NCBI GenBank assembly: GCA_965275905.1
Contig: CBDHYJ010000034.1
Span: 1-64,000, forward strand
Reading direction: 5' to 3'
DNA: 64,000 nucleotides
Origin: CBDAQD01 sp965275905
GTDB taxonomy: Bacteria; Pseudomonadota; Alphaproteobacteria; Rhizobiales; JAJFHC01
The notes beneath the pieces were generated by a model, which saw nothing but the letters and a program-made list of their open reading frames with translations, searched no databases and was not told the origin of the DNA. How positions within the stretch are numbered: position 1 is the first letter of the stretch; every line of letters begins with the position of its first letter. Below are positions 34,216 to 43,242 of this stretch, in pieces. The position numbers and the translations under genes were made by a program.

Positions 34216-34273
34216 GCCGGCTGATCCAAGTTTTACTGGAGCCGGAGCGCGAATAAGGTAAAACCATATCGAA

Positions 34274-35254
34274 ATGCGGAACGACTGGGACACGTTTGCG
34301 AGATGCCTCTGCGCGGCACGCCGGCCGGCGTTGCGGAGTCTTGCGTTCGCGTTCATGTTTGCGGCGGTCGCGATTTCTCCGACCGGCGATCTCCTGGCGC
34401 AACCGGCCTCGCAGCAGTCCGAGACGGAGCGTTCCACGATCGGCAAAAAGTCGGATGCCGAAGACCGGGAAGCAAAAGTTCGCGAAAGCCTGCCGAATGT
34501 GCCCGGCTATTGGCCCATGGAACGCGCCGTCGACAAGCCCGAGTTAAGCGACGTTCAGACCATCCGGTTCATCACCACCGCCGACTATCCGCCATTCAAC
34601 TACCTCGACGCGACAGGGGTCCTTGTCGGGTTCAATATCGATGTCGCCTGGGGCATCTGCACTGCTCTCAAGGTCCGCTGCACGGTGCGCCGCGTCGACT
34701 GGGACAAGATGGCCGAGGAACTGGAGACCGGCAAGGCGGATGCCGCCATCGCGTCACATCGTATAAGCAGGTCAACGCGCCAGCGGTTCCTGTTTTCGGA
34801 CCGCTACTACGACACACCGGCACGCTTCGTGGTCCGCAAGGAAGACACGTTGCAGGACGTCAATCCGGATGTTCTCGACGGACGCAGCGTTGCAGTGGTC
34901 AAGGGGACCGCCCACGAGGCATTCGTGCGCACGTTCTTCGAGGAATCGGAGGTCAAGGTTTTCGATCGTCCCGAGGAGGCTGGTGAAGCGTTGCGCACAG
35001 GCAGCGTCGATGCCTATTTCGACGACGCCATCGGCCTCGTATTCTGGCTTGAAGGACTTGCTTCGCGCGGCTGTTGCCGATTCGTGGGCGGCGCCTATTC
35101 GGAACCGCGTTTCTTCGGAAACGGTGTCGGCATCGCCCTCAAGAGAGACAATCAGCAGTTGAAGAGAATACTGGACTATGGGCTCGACCGGGTCCGCCGT
35201 TCCGGTCTCTATCAGCGTCTGTTCACTCGGTACTTTCCGCAGGCCCTGTTCTAG
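34274..35254 (+). CDS. Periplasmic amino-acid-type solute-binding protein
   Basis: 326 residues. An N-terminal hydrophobic export signal (about 15-42, ending near 'LLAQ') is followed by a charged spacer of about 50 residues and a type-II binding fold (SBP_bac_3): 'IRFITTADYPPFNYLDATG', 'LVGFNIDVAWGICTAL', 'GKADAAIASHRISRSTRQRF' and 'GRSVAVVKGTAHEAFV'. Such proteins deliver polar amino acids to an ABC transporter or act as sensor inputs. No permease or ATPase is adjacent, so it may be an orphan. The 3' end overlaps the convergent desaturase gene by 32 bp. Confidence 0.88.
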   Translation: MRNDWDTFARCLCAARRPALRSLAFAFMFAAVAISPTGDLLAQPASQQSETERSTIGKKSDAEDREAKVRESLPNVPGYWPMERAVDKPELSDVQTIRFITTADYPPFNYLDATGVLVGFNIDVAWGICTALKVRCTVRRVDWDKMAEELETGKADAAIASHRISRSTRQRFLFSDRYYDTPARFVVRKEDTLQDVNPDVLDGRSVAVVKGTAHEAFVRTFFEESEVKVFDRPEEAGEALRTGSVDAYFDDAIGLVFWLEGLASRGCCRFVGGAYSEPRFFGNGVGIALKRDNQQLKRILDYGLDRVRRSGLYQRLFTRYFPQALF

Positions 35255-36086
35255 ACTTTGCAGGACTGCGGCGGGTCAGTGATGACCGGAACGGCAGCGC
35301 GAGGCTCCAGCCGAGTTGTGTGGGCCGCATGTCTTGATATTCGCTGAGGCCGATCGTCATGTTGTCGTGACCTGCCTCCGGTTGCGCCCGGTAGGTTCCG
35401 CACACGCGGTCCCAGATCGAAAGATTAAAGCCGTAGTTCGAGTCGGTCTCCTTGCGAATGACCGAATGATGCACCCGGTGCATGTCCGGTGTCACAACGA
35501 AAAGGCGGACAACCGCATCCACCGCGAGAGGAAGCCTGACATTGGCATGGTTGAACATTGCCGTTGCGTTCAGCAGCACTTCGAAAAGGAAGACCGAAAG
35601 CGGCGACGCTCCCAACGCAATAACAACAACGAACTTCCACAGCATGGAAAGCGCGATTTCGACCGGGTGAAACCGTATCGCCGTGGAGACGTCGAAGTCG
35701 CGGTCAGCGTGATGCACCTTGTGCAGCGCCCAGAGCGCCGGAATCTTGTGCGATGCCACGTGCTGCAGGTAGATCGCGAAATCAAGGATGACGATGCACA
35801 GGATGACCTCGAGCCATCCCGGCCAGTCGAGCCACCCAAACAGGCCCCAGCCGCGCAGTGATACTTCCGCGGCAAGACCGACCGCCAGGATCGGGAAAGC
35901 GATGCGCAGGACCGCTGTATCGATGGCCACGATGGCAAAATTGGTGACCCATCTGCGGGCCTGGGACGCAACGCGGTCGCGGCGCGGCAACACGAATTCC
36001 CACAGTCCCATGACCGCCAGAACGGCACAGAAGACAATCAGGCGTGTCGTGGACTCGGTGCCCGGATCGATCGACATGATTTCCAT
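35223..36086 (-). CDS. Sterol desaturase / fatty-acid hydroxylase superfamily protein
   Basis: 287 residues from ATG 36086 (an upstream TTG at 36095 is possible). Several membrane helices, with the di-iron histidine boxes 'LQHVASHKIPALWALHKVHH' (H-x4-H and H-x2-H-H) and 'PDMHRVHHSVIRKETDSNYG' (abbreviated) plus 'FNHANVRLP'. The pattern is that of membrane-bound di-iron hydroxylases acting on sterols, fatty acids or carotenoids. The substrate is unknown. Its last 32 bp overlap the end of the convergent binding-protein gene. Confidence 0.9.
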   Translation of the reverse strand: MEIMSIDPGTESTTRLIVFCAVLAVMGLWEFVLPRRDRVASQARRWVTNFAIVAIDTAVLRIAFPILAVGLAAEVSLRGWGLFGWLDWPGWLEVILCIVILDFAIYLQHVASHKIPALWALHKVHHADRDFDVSTAIRFHPVEIALSMLWKFVVVIALGASPLSVFLFEVLLNATAMFNHANVRLPLAVDAVVRLFVVTPDMHRVHHSVIRKETDSNYGFNLSIWDRVCGTYRAQPEAGHDNMTIGLSEYQDMRPTQLGWSLALPFRSSLTRRSPAKSRTGPAESTE

Positions 36087-36163
36087 GCGGGACAATATGG
36101 CCTTTGACCGTCCAAAAGCATAGTCTGAGCCACCGATCCCGGCATCAATTCGCTGTGTGAAAC

Positions 36164-36796
36164 ATGGTTGATTTCCTCAAAAACGGGCCTGCTGATGCGC
36201 CGGCGACGATCATTCTTGCGCACGGCGCGGGCGCTCCGATGGATAGTGAATTCATGGAGGCGGTTGCCCGGAGGATCGCGGATTGCGGACTGCGCGCACT
36301 GCGTTTTGAGTTTGAATACATGGCCGACCGTCGGGTCTCCGGACGCAAGAGACCGCCTCCGGCGGCAACGACGCTCACAGGCTTCTACCGGGATGTCGTT
36401 GAGCAGGTATCGGCGGCAACGGCTGGTGACATTTTCGTGGCCGGCAAATCCATGGGCGGCCGGGTTGCAAGCCTGATCGTCGACGAGCTGGTCGAGGCGC
36501 GAAGGTGCGCCGGGCTCATTTGCCTCGGTTACCCGTTTCACCCGCCGGGCAAACCGGAAAAGCTCCGCACCGGACATCTTGAGCAATTGTCCGCCCCGGC
36601 TCTGATCTGCCAGGGGGAACGGGATCCTTTCGGCTCGAGAGCCGAGGTCGCAAGCTACCCGCTCTCAGGCAGTATCGAACTGTGCTGGCTGCCGGACGGC
36701 AACCACGACCTGGTGCCCAGAAAATCGAGCGGGTACACGGCAGAGCAAAACTGGAACGCTGCGGTCTCAGCCATTGCCGGCTTCGTTCGCCAGTAA
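36164..36796 (+). CDS. Alpha/beta hydrolase of the KANL3/Tex30 type
   Basis: 210 residues. 'IILAHGAGAPMDSEFMEAVA' provides the oxyanion-hole HGAG motif, 'IFVAGKSMGGRVASLI' the nucleophile elbow (Ser in G-K-S-M-G-G), and 'LICQGERDPFG' and 'LPDGNHDLVPR' the likely Asp and His of the triad. Cytoplasmic, no signal peptide. The substrate is not established for this family. It starts 78 bp from the divergent desaturase gene and precedes the LOG-family gene on the same strand. Confidence 0.87.
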   Translation: MVDFLKNGPADAPATIILAHGAGAPMDSEFMEAVARRIADCGLRALRFEFEYMADRRVSGRKRPPPAATTLTGFYRDVVEQVSAATAGDIFVAGKSMGGRVASLIVDELVEARRCAGLICLGYPFHPPGKPEKLRTGHLEQLSAPALICQGERDPFGSRAEVASYPLSGSIELCWLPDGNHDLVPRKSSGYTAEQNWNAAVSAIAGFVRQ

Positions 36797-36902
36797 TGCC
36801 GCGCAAACGGGCGGCGACATCGTTTGCGGCCGGCGATTATTTGCTGTGGAGGAGCAGGACGAATTCTGTTCATCTGACGGCGGCAGGTGCGAAACTGTCG
36901 CC

Positions 36903-37487
36903 ATGAGAATCTGTGTCTTCTGCGGATCAAGCCCCGGACTGTCCGACAGTTACGGAGATGCGGCCCGGAAGCTCGGCAGCCTTGTCGCCGAGCAGGGCCA
37001 TGAGCTGGTCTATGGCGGCGGCAGCGTCGGACTGATGGGCATCGTCGCCGATGCATCGCTCGATGCCGGCGGAGTGGTGACCGGAATCATGCCGCGGGCG
37101 CTGATCGAGCGGGAAATTGCGCATAACGGGCTTAGCCGGCTCATCGAGGTCGAGACGATGCATGAACGCAAGGCGCAGATGGCTGACTGCGCTGACGGCT
37201 TCGTCACTCTGCCGGGCGGCGCCGGGACGCTCGAGGAAATCTTCGAGCAATGGACCTGGGCCCAGCTTGGAATTCACGAAAAACCGTGCGCGTTCCTCAA
37301 CGTCGAGGGCTATTACGACCCGCTGCGTGAAATGATTTCCACGATGGTCGGTCAGGGCTTCCTGAAGCCCATCTACGCGGACATGCTGATTTTCGAGGAC
37401 ACTCCGGAACGGGTTCTGGAGGCCTGCCACGCGTATCATCCCCCACCGCCCAAGTGGGTTCAACCGGACGATCCGGTCAAGCCGTGA
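36903..37487 (+). CDS. LOG-family (TIGR00730) nucleoside-5'-monophosphate phosphoribohydrolase
   Basis: 194 residues from ATG 36903 ('MRICVFCGSSPG'); the longer frame adds unconserved sequence. The Rossmann-like fold carries 'LVYGGGSVGLMGIVADASL' and the signature 'ERKAQMADCADGFVTLPGGAGTLEEIFE' (split here; key P-G-G-x-G-T-x2-E at about residues 108-116). LOG enzymes release a base from nucleoside monophosphates, including cytokinin ribotides; in bacteria the true substrate may be AMP or another NMP. About 106 bp separate it from the hydrolase. Confidence 0.92.
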   Translation: MRICVFCGSSPGLSDSYGDAARKLGSLVAEQGHELVYGGGSVGLMGIVADASLDAGGVVTGIMPRALIEREIAHNGLSRLIEVETMHERKAQMADCADGFVTLPGGAGTLEEIFEQWTWAQLGIHEKPCAFLNVEGYYDPLREMISTMVGQGFLKPIYADMLIFEDTPERVLEACHAYHPPPPKWVQPDDPVKP

Positions 37488-37529
37488 AGCCTCGCGTGCT
37501 TCACAGGCAAGCCGCCATGCCGGGCCGGC

Positions 37530-37946
37530 TCAAGCGTGCATCTTCGCGCCCTTGGTGATCTTGTCGACAATCTTCCTGTCTTCGCGCAATGCGATTCCGA
37601 CCACCTTTGCGTCGTCCGGACCGTATTGCGCGAACACCGCCCTGTTGGCCGCATCGTGGCCGGTCGAGAACATCTCCTCGACATAGAGTGAAACGATGAC
37701 GTCGCGGGAAAGCGCTCGCTGATGGATTTTCGAGAGGGTTTCTCCGGGCGCCGAAAGCACGATCATCGGCTGTACGGATAGAGCATTATACCGGTTGCCG
37801 TCGCGGTCATGGTATGGTTCGCCAATGACATCCGGGCATTGCGCGACAAGACCGCTCGTCAGAAACGCCGCAACGTTGAGCGCCTGCCAGGTGGCCAGAT
37901 CATCGCGCAGCACGATCGCAATCTTTGTATCGAAGGAAATGTCCAT
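37530..37946 (-). CDS. DUF2000-family protein
   Basis: 138 residues starting 'MDISFDTKIAIVLRDDLATW', with 'LNVAAFLTSGLVAQCPDVIG' and 'YNALSVQPMIVLSA', characteristic of DUF2000. No membrane segment. The function is unknown; the fold is reported as peptidyl-tRNA-hydrolase-like. It is divergent from an AraC-family regulator whose annotated start is only 27 bp away, a pairing that suggests the regulator controls it. Confidence 0.85.
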   Translation of the reverse strand: MDISFDTKIAIVLRDDLATWQALNVAAFLTSGLVAQCPDVIGEPYHDRDGNRYNALSVQPMIVLSAPGETLSKIHQRALSRDVIVSLYVEEMFSTGHDAANRAVFAQYGPDDAKVVGIALREDRKIVDKITKGAKMHA

Positions 37947-37973
37947 TGAAACACCGGTGGGTGGATTGAGCCG

Positions 37974-38852
37974 ATGTCCGGGACACTAGACGGACAGGTC
38001 TTCGAGGGTCTTGAACGTTTGTGCGACAGGCCTGACGCCGGCCAGATCATAAGCGCGCCGCCCACGAACGGTCTCGAACGCATCGAGGCACGCTTTGCAG
38101 GTGATGCGTTCGAGCCGCATCGTCACGACACCTATGCCATCGGCGTGACGCTGCACGGCGTTCAGACGTTTCAATACCGCGGCGAGACCCGTTACAGTAC
38201 GGCCGGGCAGATCATCGTGCTGCATCCGGACGAACTGCATGACGGCGGCGCTGCGACGGACGAGGGACTGCTTTACCGCATGCTCTATATCGAGCCGTCC
38301 CTGCTTCGCCGTGCCCTGGGCGACGACGGAGCACCTTTGCCCTTCGTGGCAGACCCGGTCGTCGTCGACGAGGGAATGTTCGCCGCACTCCGGACGGTTC
38401 TCGGCGACCTGGATCAGGAGCTCGAAGACCTGTCCGTCGATGATCTTCTGGGCGAAATTGGCCGCGGACTTGCGAGGAACGCCAATCAACGCCTCAAGCC
38501 TGTCCGGCATGCGGCTCTGCATCAGGCGCGAGTTGCCAAGGATTATCTGGAGGAAAATCTGACTGCCCTTGTCCGGTCGGAGGACCTGGAGCGTGTGACC
38601 GGCATCGATCGCTTCGAGCTATCGCGTCATTTCCGCACCATGTATGCAACGAGCCCCTATCGCTTTCATCTCATGCGCCGGCTGCATCGCGGCCGTTCAA
38701 TGATCGAGTCCGGGGCTCCGATCGCCGAGATTGCCGCGGCCATGGCGTTCGCCGACCAGGCGCATTTCAGCCGGCATTTCAAGAAGGCGTTCGGCCTGAC
38801 ACCCGGTCGCTGGCAGGCCATGACACGGGGCAGCTGCCGCGAAGAGGCCTGA
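37974..38852 (+). CDS. AraC-family transcriptional regulator
   Basis: 292 residues. An N-terminal cupin-like sensor ('FEPHRHDTYAIGVTLHGVQTF', 'IVLHPDELHDG') is followed by two C-terminal helix-turn-helix units ('ALVRSEDLERVTGIDRFELS' and 'IAEIAAAMAFADQAHFSRHF'), ending 'KKAFGLTPGRWQAM'. The ATG at 37974 lies 27 bp from the DUF2000 start, leaving almost no room for two promoters; a later in-frame TTG near 38019, just before the conserved part, is a credible alternative. It probably regulates DUF2000 and itself. Confidence 0.88.
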   Translation: MSGTLDGQVFEGLERLCDRPDAGQIISAPPTNGLERIEARFAGDAFEPHRHDTYAIGVTLHGVQTFQYRGETRYSTAGQIIVLHPDELHDGGAATDEGLLYRMLYIEPSLLRRALGDDGAPLPFVADPVVVDEGMFAALRTVLGDLDQELEDLSVDDLLGEIGRGLARNANQRLKPVRHAALHQARVAKDYLEENLTALVRSEDLERVTGIDRFELSRHFRTMYATSPYRFHLMRRLHRGRSMIESGAPIAEIAAAMAFADQAHFSRHFKKAFGLTPGRWQAMTRGSCREEA

Positions 38853-38893
38853 ATACTCTTGGAGATTCGCCGGAGGCGTCAGTCCGTGTCGGC

Positions 38894-40669
38894 CTAGCCC
38901 GGCAACGGGACAGGCGCGAACAACAGCGCTGCGCCGGCAATAATGAGGGCCGCTCTCGTCCACCAGGAGCCGGGCGCTATGATCGCGAATGATGTGGCGG
39001 TGAGGCCCAGCCCGACCTTGGCCATGGTCAGCACTGCGGAAGCCGGCGCATCGGAAAGCCCGATCAGGGTCGGGTTTGCGATCATGGCGAGCGGTATCAG
39101 ATAGAGGCCGATGCCCAGCGCCATCGCGTTGAGGGCGACCTTCAGCCAGTCCTCATCCACCATTCCCGCAGCGATAAAGACCGCCCCGCAGACCGGCGGC
39201 GTGATCGTCGAGAGCAGCGCGTACCAGAAGACGAAGAGATGGGCCTGCAGTGGATCCAGGCCGAGCTGCGTCAGGGCGGGGCCTGCAACCGAAACGCAGA
39301 TGACGTAAGCCGCCGTCGTCGGCACTTCCATGCCGAGCACCAGACAGGCCAGTGCGGTCAGGAGCAGGGACGGCCAGAGCAGCCCCCCGGATCCGGACAG
39401 GATCAGCGATGTGATCTTGACGCCGAGGCCGGTGATAGAGAGTACGCCGATGATCAACGACGCGCACAGGATGATGGAGGCGATCATGGAGACCTGGCGC
39501 CCGGCGGCGAGCAATGCGCTCTCCAGGCGGTCGATCGTGCGTTTGGCGTCAAACGTGAGCCGGCCGTCGATCAGCAGCATGACCGCTCCGGTAATGATCG
39601 CGAGGCAGGCGGCATATTGCGGCGTGTAGCCGGCCACGAACATGCCCCAGAGCAGTGTCGCGAACGGCACCAGGAAGAAGGCGGACGTGATCAGGACGTC
39701 GCGGGTGGCCGGCCTGTCCTCATCGGCGATGCCGGCCAGCCGGTAGCGCCGCGCGAACGCGTTGATCCCGACCCAGACGGCGAGGAAGTACAGGATGGCC
39801 GGCAACAGGGCGGCAGCCATGATGCCGGTGTAAGGGACGCCGGTCAGCTCGACCATGACGAAAGCGCCGGCGCCCATGAGCGGGGGCATGATCTGGCCGC
39901 CTGATGAGGCGACGGACTCGACCGCGGCCGCCAGCCGCTTCGGATATCCGAGCTTCTCCATGGCCGGCAAAGTGATGGCGCCGGTGGATGCCACGTTGGC
40001 CGATGCCGAACCGGAGATCGAACCGAACAGGGCGGACGAGATGACGGAGACCTTTGCGCCACCGCCCTTGAGACGGCCAGCGGCCGCAGCGGCGACATTC
40101 ATGAAGCCCTGGCCGGCTTCGCCGGAATTCAGGATCGCGCCGAAGATGACGAAGATGGCGACGATACCGACAGAGACGCCGGTAAGGCTGCCCCAGAGCC
40201 CGCCCTCGGCGATGACAAGCGTCCCGAGGAAGCTCGTTAGCGGCGTTCCGGAATGTCCGAACTCGCCGGGCAGATACTGGCCGAACAGGCCGTAGAGCAG
40301 CGCAAGCAGGGCCAGCACCGGCAGGGGCCAGCCGATCGAGCGCCGGGCCATCTCGAGCACGATCCCGATAAGCACGAACGCAATGGCAATCTGCAGATTG
40401 CCCTCAAGTGAGCCGTACTGATCACCGAGCGCCCGCTCGTTCCATGCGATATAACCGCAGGCGGTCACCCCGGTCACGGTCAGCAGCCAGCCGGTAATGC
40501 GGCTGATCCCTTGAGTCGAGGCGAAGACGAGGACCCAGGGCAGGGCAAGCGCCATATGCATCGGCCGGCTCACCAGGTTCGGGACCAGCCCCGAAAAGAT
40601 CAGCCCGAGGTGAAACGCGACAAGCACGGCCCCGAGCAGGACCCAGATGAGCCGGAAAGATGCTGTCAT
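38894..40669 (-). CDS. TRAP transporter permease, fused small and large subunits (TAXI type)
   Basis: 591 residues from ATG 40669 ('MTASFRLIWVLLGAVLVAFH'). About 16-17 membrane helices: an N-terminal four-helix DctQ-like part and a C-terminal DctM-like part. 'SALFGSISGSASANVASTGA' and 'ESVASSGGQIMPPLMGAGAFVM' are the conserved DctM elements, and 'STITPPVCGAVFIAAGM' is the second repeat. It imports carboxylate-type solutes using Na+ or H+ gradients together with the TAXI binding protein encoded 62 bp upstream. The substrate is not evident. Confidence 0.93.
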   Translation of the reverse strand: MTASFRLIWVLLGAVLVAFHLGLIFSGLVPNLVSRPMHMALALPWVLVFASTQGISRITGWLLTVTGVTACGYIAWNERALGDQYGSLEGNLQIAIAFVLIGIVLEMARRSIGWPLPVLALLALLYGLFGQYLPGEFGHSGTPLTSFLGTLVIAEGGLWGSLTGVSVGIVAIFVIFGAILNSGEAGQGFMNVAAAAAGRLKGGGAKVSVISSALFGSISGSASANVASTGAITLPAMEKLGYPKRLAAAVESVASSGGQIMPPLMGAGAFVMVELTGVPYTGIMAAALLPAILYFLAVWVGINAFARRYRLAGIADEDRPATRDVLITSAFFLVPFATLLWGMFVAGYTPQYAACLAIITGAVMLLIDGRLTFDAKRTIDRLESALLAAGRQVSMIASIILCASLIIGVLSITGLGVKITSLILSGSGGLLWPSLLLTALACLVLGMEVPTTAAYVICVSVAGPALTQLGLDPLQAHLFVFWYALLSTITPPVCGAVFIAAGMVDEDWLKVALNAMALGIGLYLIPLAMIANPTLIGLSDAPASAVLTMAKVGLGLTATSFAIIAPGSWWTRAALIIAGAALLFAPVPLPG

Positions 40670-40730
40670 GGAACAGGCTCGTGACGATGCCCGGGCATAA
40701 AGGTTGCCCGGGCCCGCCTCGGGTTGAGTG

Positions 40731-41702
40731 CTACATCTGCTTGTCGGTGAGCGGGATGCCGGCTTCCTTGTAGTACTTGATGGCACCGGGGTGGATCTTG
40801 CCGGTGATATTCGCCATCAGGCCTTTGTCGACGCCGTTCCACCAGGCGGCCGAGCTGCCCATCTTGGCCTTCTGTTCCCAGTAGGTCTTGGTCAGTTGGT
40901 AGGCGGTGTCGTCGCTCATCTGCGAGGTCGTGTACGCCACCACGGGCAGCGATGTCGTCAGGATGTCGGCATCCTGGCCCTTGTAGGTCCCGGCCGGGAT
41001 GGTGAGCTTCGTGCGCTTGGTCTTCTTGATCTGCTCGTCATTCAGCGAGATGACCTTCACGCCGGTGCTGGCAGCGGCTTCGATCACGTTGGGCGCTGGC
41101 CACGAACCGGCGGTCACGAAACCGTCGATCTGTCCGTTCTTGAGCGCGTTGACCGCGTTCGAAAGCTCGACTTCCGCCAGCTTCACTTTGCCTTCAAGGC
41201 CGAACAGCTTGAGGTATTTCGCTCCCTCGCGTGCGCCGAACGAACCTTTGCCGATCAGGATGGTCTTGCCTTCCATACCGGCGAAATCGGTCACGCCGCT
41301 GCCTTCCGACATCACGAAATGCATGGTCAGGGACGGGATGGGGAACAGTGCGCGGATGGTGTCGAACTTGGGATCGCCCTTGTCCTTGAACATGGCCTTG
41401 CCACCCTGCGCCAGACGCACAAGCACCGGCGGTGTCGTGAAGACATAGTCAGCACCACGACCCTTGACCTCCATGACGTTCTGGACGGAGCCCTGGCTCT
41501 CTTCAACGGTCACGATGATCTTGCCGTCCGACCCGGCCTTCATGGCTTCGGCGATTTGCACTGCCATCTGGTAGTAGGACGATGTCGTTTTGGCCGACTT
41601 GTAGGTCACGCGGGTGTCGGCAATCGCGGTTGTCGCAACCAGACCGGCCACCGCCAATGTGGCTGCTGCCCCGCTCAGAATTCGTGTTACGGAAAACGCC
41701 AT
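40731..41702 (-). CDS. TAXI-family TRAP transporter solute-binding protein
   Basis: 323 residues from ATG 41702, supported by GGGAGAGAG just upstream. Signal peptide 'MAFSVTRILSGAAATLAVAG...IADT' (about 1-28). The mature fold shows 'VTYKSAKTTSSYYQMAVQIA', 'GADYVFTTPPVLVRLAQGG', 'IPIPSLTMHFVMSEGSGVTD' (first residue context approximate) and 'IDGFVTAGSWPAPNVIEAA', typical of TAXI proteins. It captures the solute in the periplasm for the fused permease encoded downstream. Confidence 0.92.
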   Translation of the reverse strand: MAFSVTRILSGAAATLAVAGLVATTAIADTRVTYKSAKTTSSYYQMAVQIAEAMKAGSDGKIIVTVEESQGSVQNVMEVKGRGADYVFTTPPVLVRLAQGGKAMFKDKGDPKFDTIRALFPIPSLTMHFVMSEGSGVTDFAGMEGKTILIGKGSFGAREGAKYLKLFGLEGKVKLAEVELSNAVNALKNGQIDGFVTAGSWPAPNVIEAAASTGVKVISLNDEQIKKTKRTKLTIPAGTYKGQDADILTTSLPVVAYTTSQMSDDTAYQLTKTYWEQKAKMGSSAAWWNGVDKGLMANITGKIHPGAIKYYKEAGIPLTDKQM

Positions 41703-41814
41703 TTCTCTCTCCCTGTTCGCACTGGTTTGTGTGTTTAAACGACGGATTTGCCCCAAAACTGCAGGTAATCCGGCATTTGTCCAGAACAAAAGGATGGCAT
41801 CCGCCGGCCGTGGC

Positions 41815-42666
41815 TCAGAGGTGCTTTTCGAGGAACGCCCTGATCCGGGCGATGGCATCTGCTGACGCTTCGGCGTTGTAGCGCATGATGTATTTTTCAT
41901 AGCGCTCATCCACACCCTCGAGATCAAACACGTGATGTGCGTCCGGGTAGATCTTGAAGGTGAACTCATGCGCCGTCTTGGTCACGGCGGCGAATGATTC
42001 ACAGCGTCTTGCCGGCGTCCAGTCGTCAAGCTGTCCGATCAGGACCAGCAGCGGCGCATTGAGTTGCTCGACATCGTCACACCAGGGATAGAGCGCGATG
42101 GCGGCGCGGAACGGGGCGAGTTCCAGCTTGTCGGACGCTTTGCGGTTCGCGGCATGCAGGACGGTCCAGCCGCCATGGGACATGCCCAGCATTGCAACGC
42201 GGCTGGCGTCGACAAAGGGGAGCCGGCCCAGATAGGACTTCGCCCCGAAGGCATCGAGCGCGCGAACGCTGGCCGGAATCAGGCCGCCGCTCTTGCACAC
42301 GGATCGCCGGTGCCGCGGCCAGAAGCTGTCGACGCTCAAAACGACGTAGCCCCAGTCCGCGAGCCTGTTTGCCCAGACCTTGTTCCACTTCCAGATACCG
42401 CCGCAGCCGTGGAGAAGCACGACCGCGGGGAACGGCCCCTGACCTTCAGGCTTGTAGAGGTGGCCGATAATGGTCGTGCCGGGCAGGGGTTTCGCTTCCC
42501 GGCCTTCCGCCTTCGCTTTCCTTTTCTGAAATGCTGTCGGCGGGAATGTTGCGCTCTCGAAGACGACAATCTCCGACGCGCCGGCTACACCAGCCGAAGG
42601 CCGCCCCGCGATCGCGAGCAGGGCGATCAGCAACACACTGGCAACAGTTCGAAACATGGCGGGCAT
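41815..42666 (-). CDS. Secreted dienelactone-hydrolase-family protein
   Basis: 283 residues. Signal peptide (about 1-30, 'VLLIALLAIAGRPSAGVAGA'). Alpha/beta hydrolase core with 'PAVVLLHGCGGIWKWNK', nucleophile elbow 'AMLGMSHGGWTVLH' (Ser, not the Cys of true dienelactone hydrolase), 'LIGQLDDWTPARRCE' (Asp) and 'YPDAHHVFD' (His). It should be a periplasmic serine hydrolase of unknown substrate. It lies 112 bp upstream of the TAXI binding protein on the same strand, so a functional link with uptake of a hydrolysis product is possible. Confidence 0.87.
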   Translation of the reverse strand: MPAMFRTVASVLLIALLAIAGRPSAGVAGASEIVVFESATFPPTAFQKRKAKAEGREAKPLPGTTIIGHLYKPEGQGPFPAVVLLHGCGGIWKWNKVWANRLADWGYVVLSVDSFWPRHRRSVCKSGGLIPASVRALDAFGAKSYLGRLPFVDASRVAMLGMSHGGWTVLHAANRKASDKLELAPFRAAIALYPWCDDVEQLNAPLLVLIGQLDDWTPARRCESFAAVTKTAHEFTFKIYPDAHHVFDLEGVDERYEKYIMRYNAEASADAIARIRAFLEKHL

Positions 42667-42740
42667 GGCGCAACGAGACTAACACAGAGCGTCAGCTCTT
42701 ACCGATGCCTTCAATGCCAATTGGCGGAATACGTGCGTCT

Positions 42741-43220
42741 CTAGGCGCAGCGCTGGTCCATCCAGAGCTTCACGTTGGGCAGGCTTTCCCAGCCGAAAGC
42801 GCGCTCGCTGGGCCCATTGGCGTTCAGGTCCGCGAGCCGTTCGAGGCCCTCCTCGACAGTCGGGATATGGCCGATCGGGATCCACCACATGACGAAATAG
42901 GTCTCACCCGGCGTCTCGAACCACTTGGCCTTCTTGTCGTAAACACGTTTGTGCACCGTGTTCCAGACGAACTGCTCAAGATGTTCGGGGCTCTCCCAGA
43001 CAGACATGTTGACGATGAAACGCGGATTGTCGGTCACCTGGATATTGGTCGCGTTGCCGGTCTCGTCCTGATGCCGCCATACGAATCCGGGCGAACGCTC
43101 CGCTACCGCGTTGATGCGATCCAGCGCAGCGACAAAATCCGCAAGCTTCGGGCTGTCAATGTCGTCCAGTGTCGTGGCGACGTTCACCTGTGCGAGATGG
43201 GTATTTTCCGGCTGCTTCAT
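42741..43220 (-). CDS. DUF3291-family protein
   Basis: 159 residues from ATG 43220 ('MKQPENTHLAQVNVATTLDD'). Conserved elements 'SPGFVWRHQDETGNATNI', 'FIVNMSVWESPEHLEQFVW' and 'YFVMWWIPIGHIPTVEEGLE' identify DUF3291, a dimeric alpha-beta-barrel fold related to antibiotic-biosynthesis monooxygenases. The function is unknown. It is 22 bp downstream of the TerB-like gene. Confidence 0.88.
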   Translation of the reverse strand: MKQPENTHLAQVNVATTLDDIDSPKLADFVAALDRINAVAERSPGFVWRHQDETGNATNIQVTDNPRFIVNMSVWESPEHLEQFVWNTVHKRVYDKKAKWFETPGETYFVMWWIPIGHIPTVEEGLERLADLNANGPSERAFGWESLPNVKLWMDQRCA

Positions 43221-43242
43221 GTCGGTCCTCGGCGGTTGGAAG

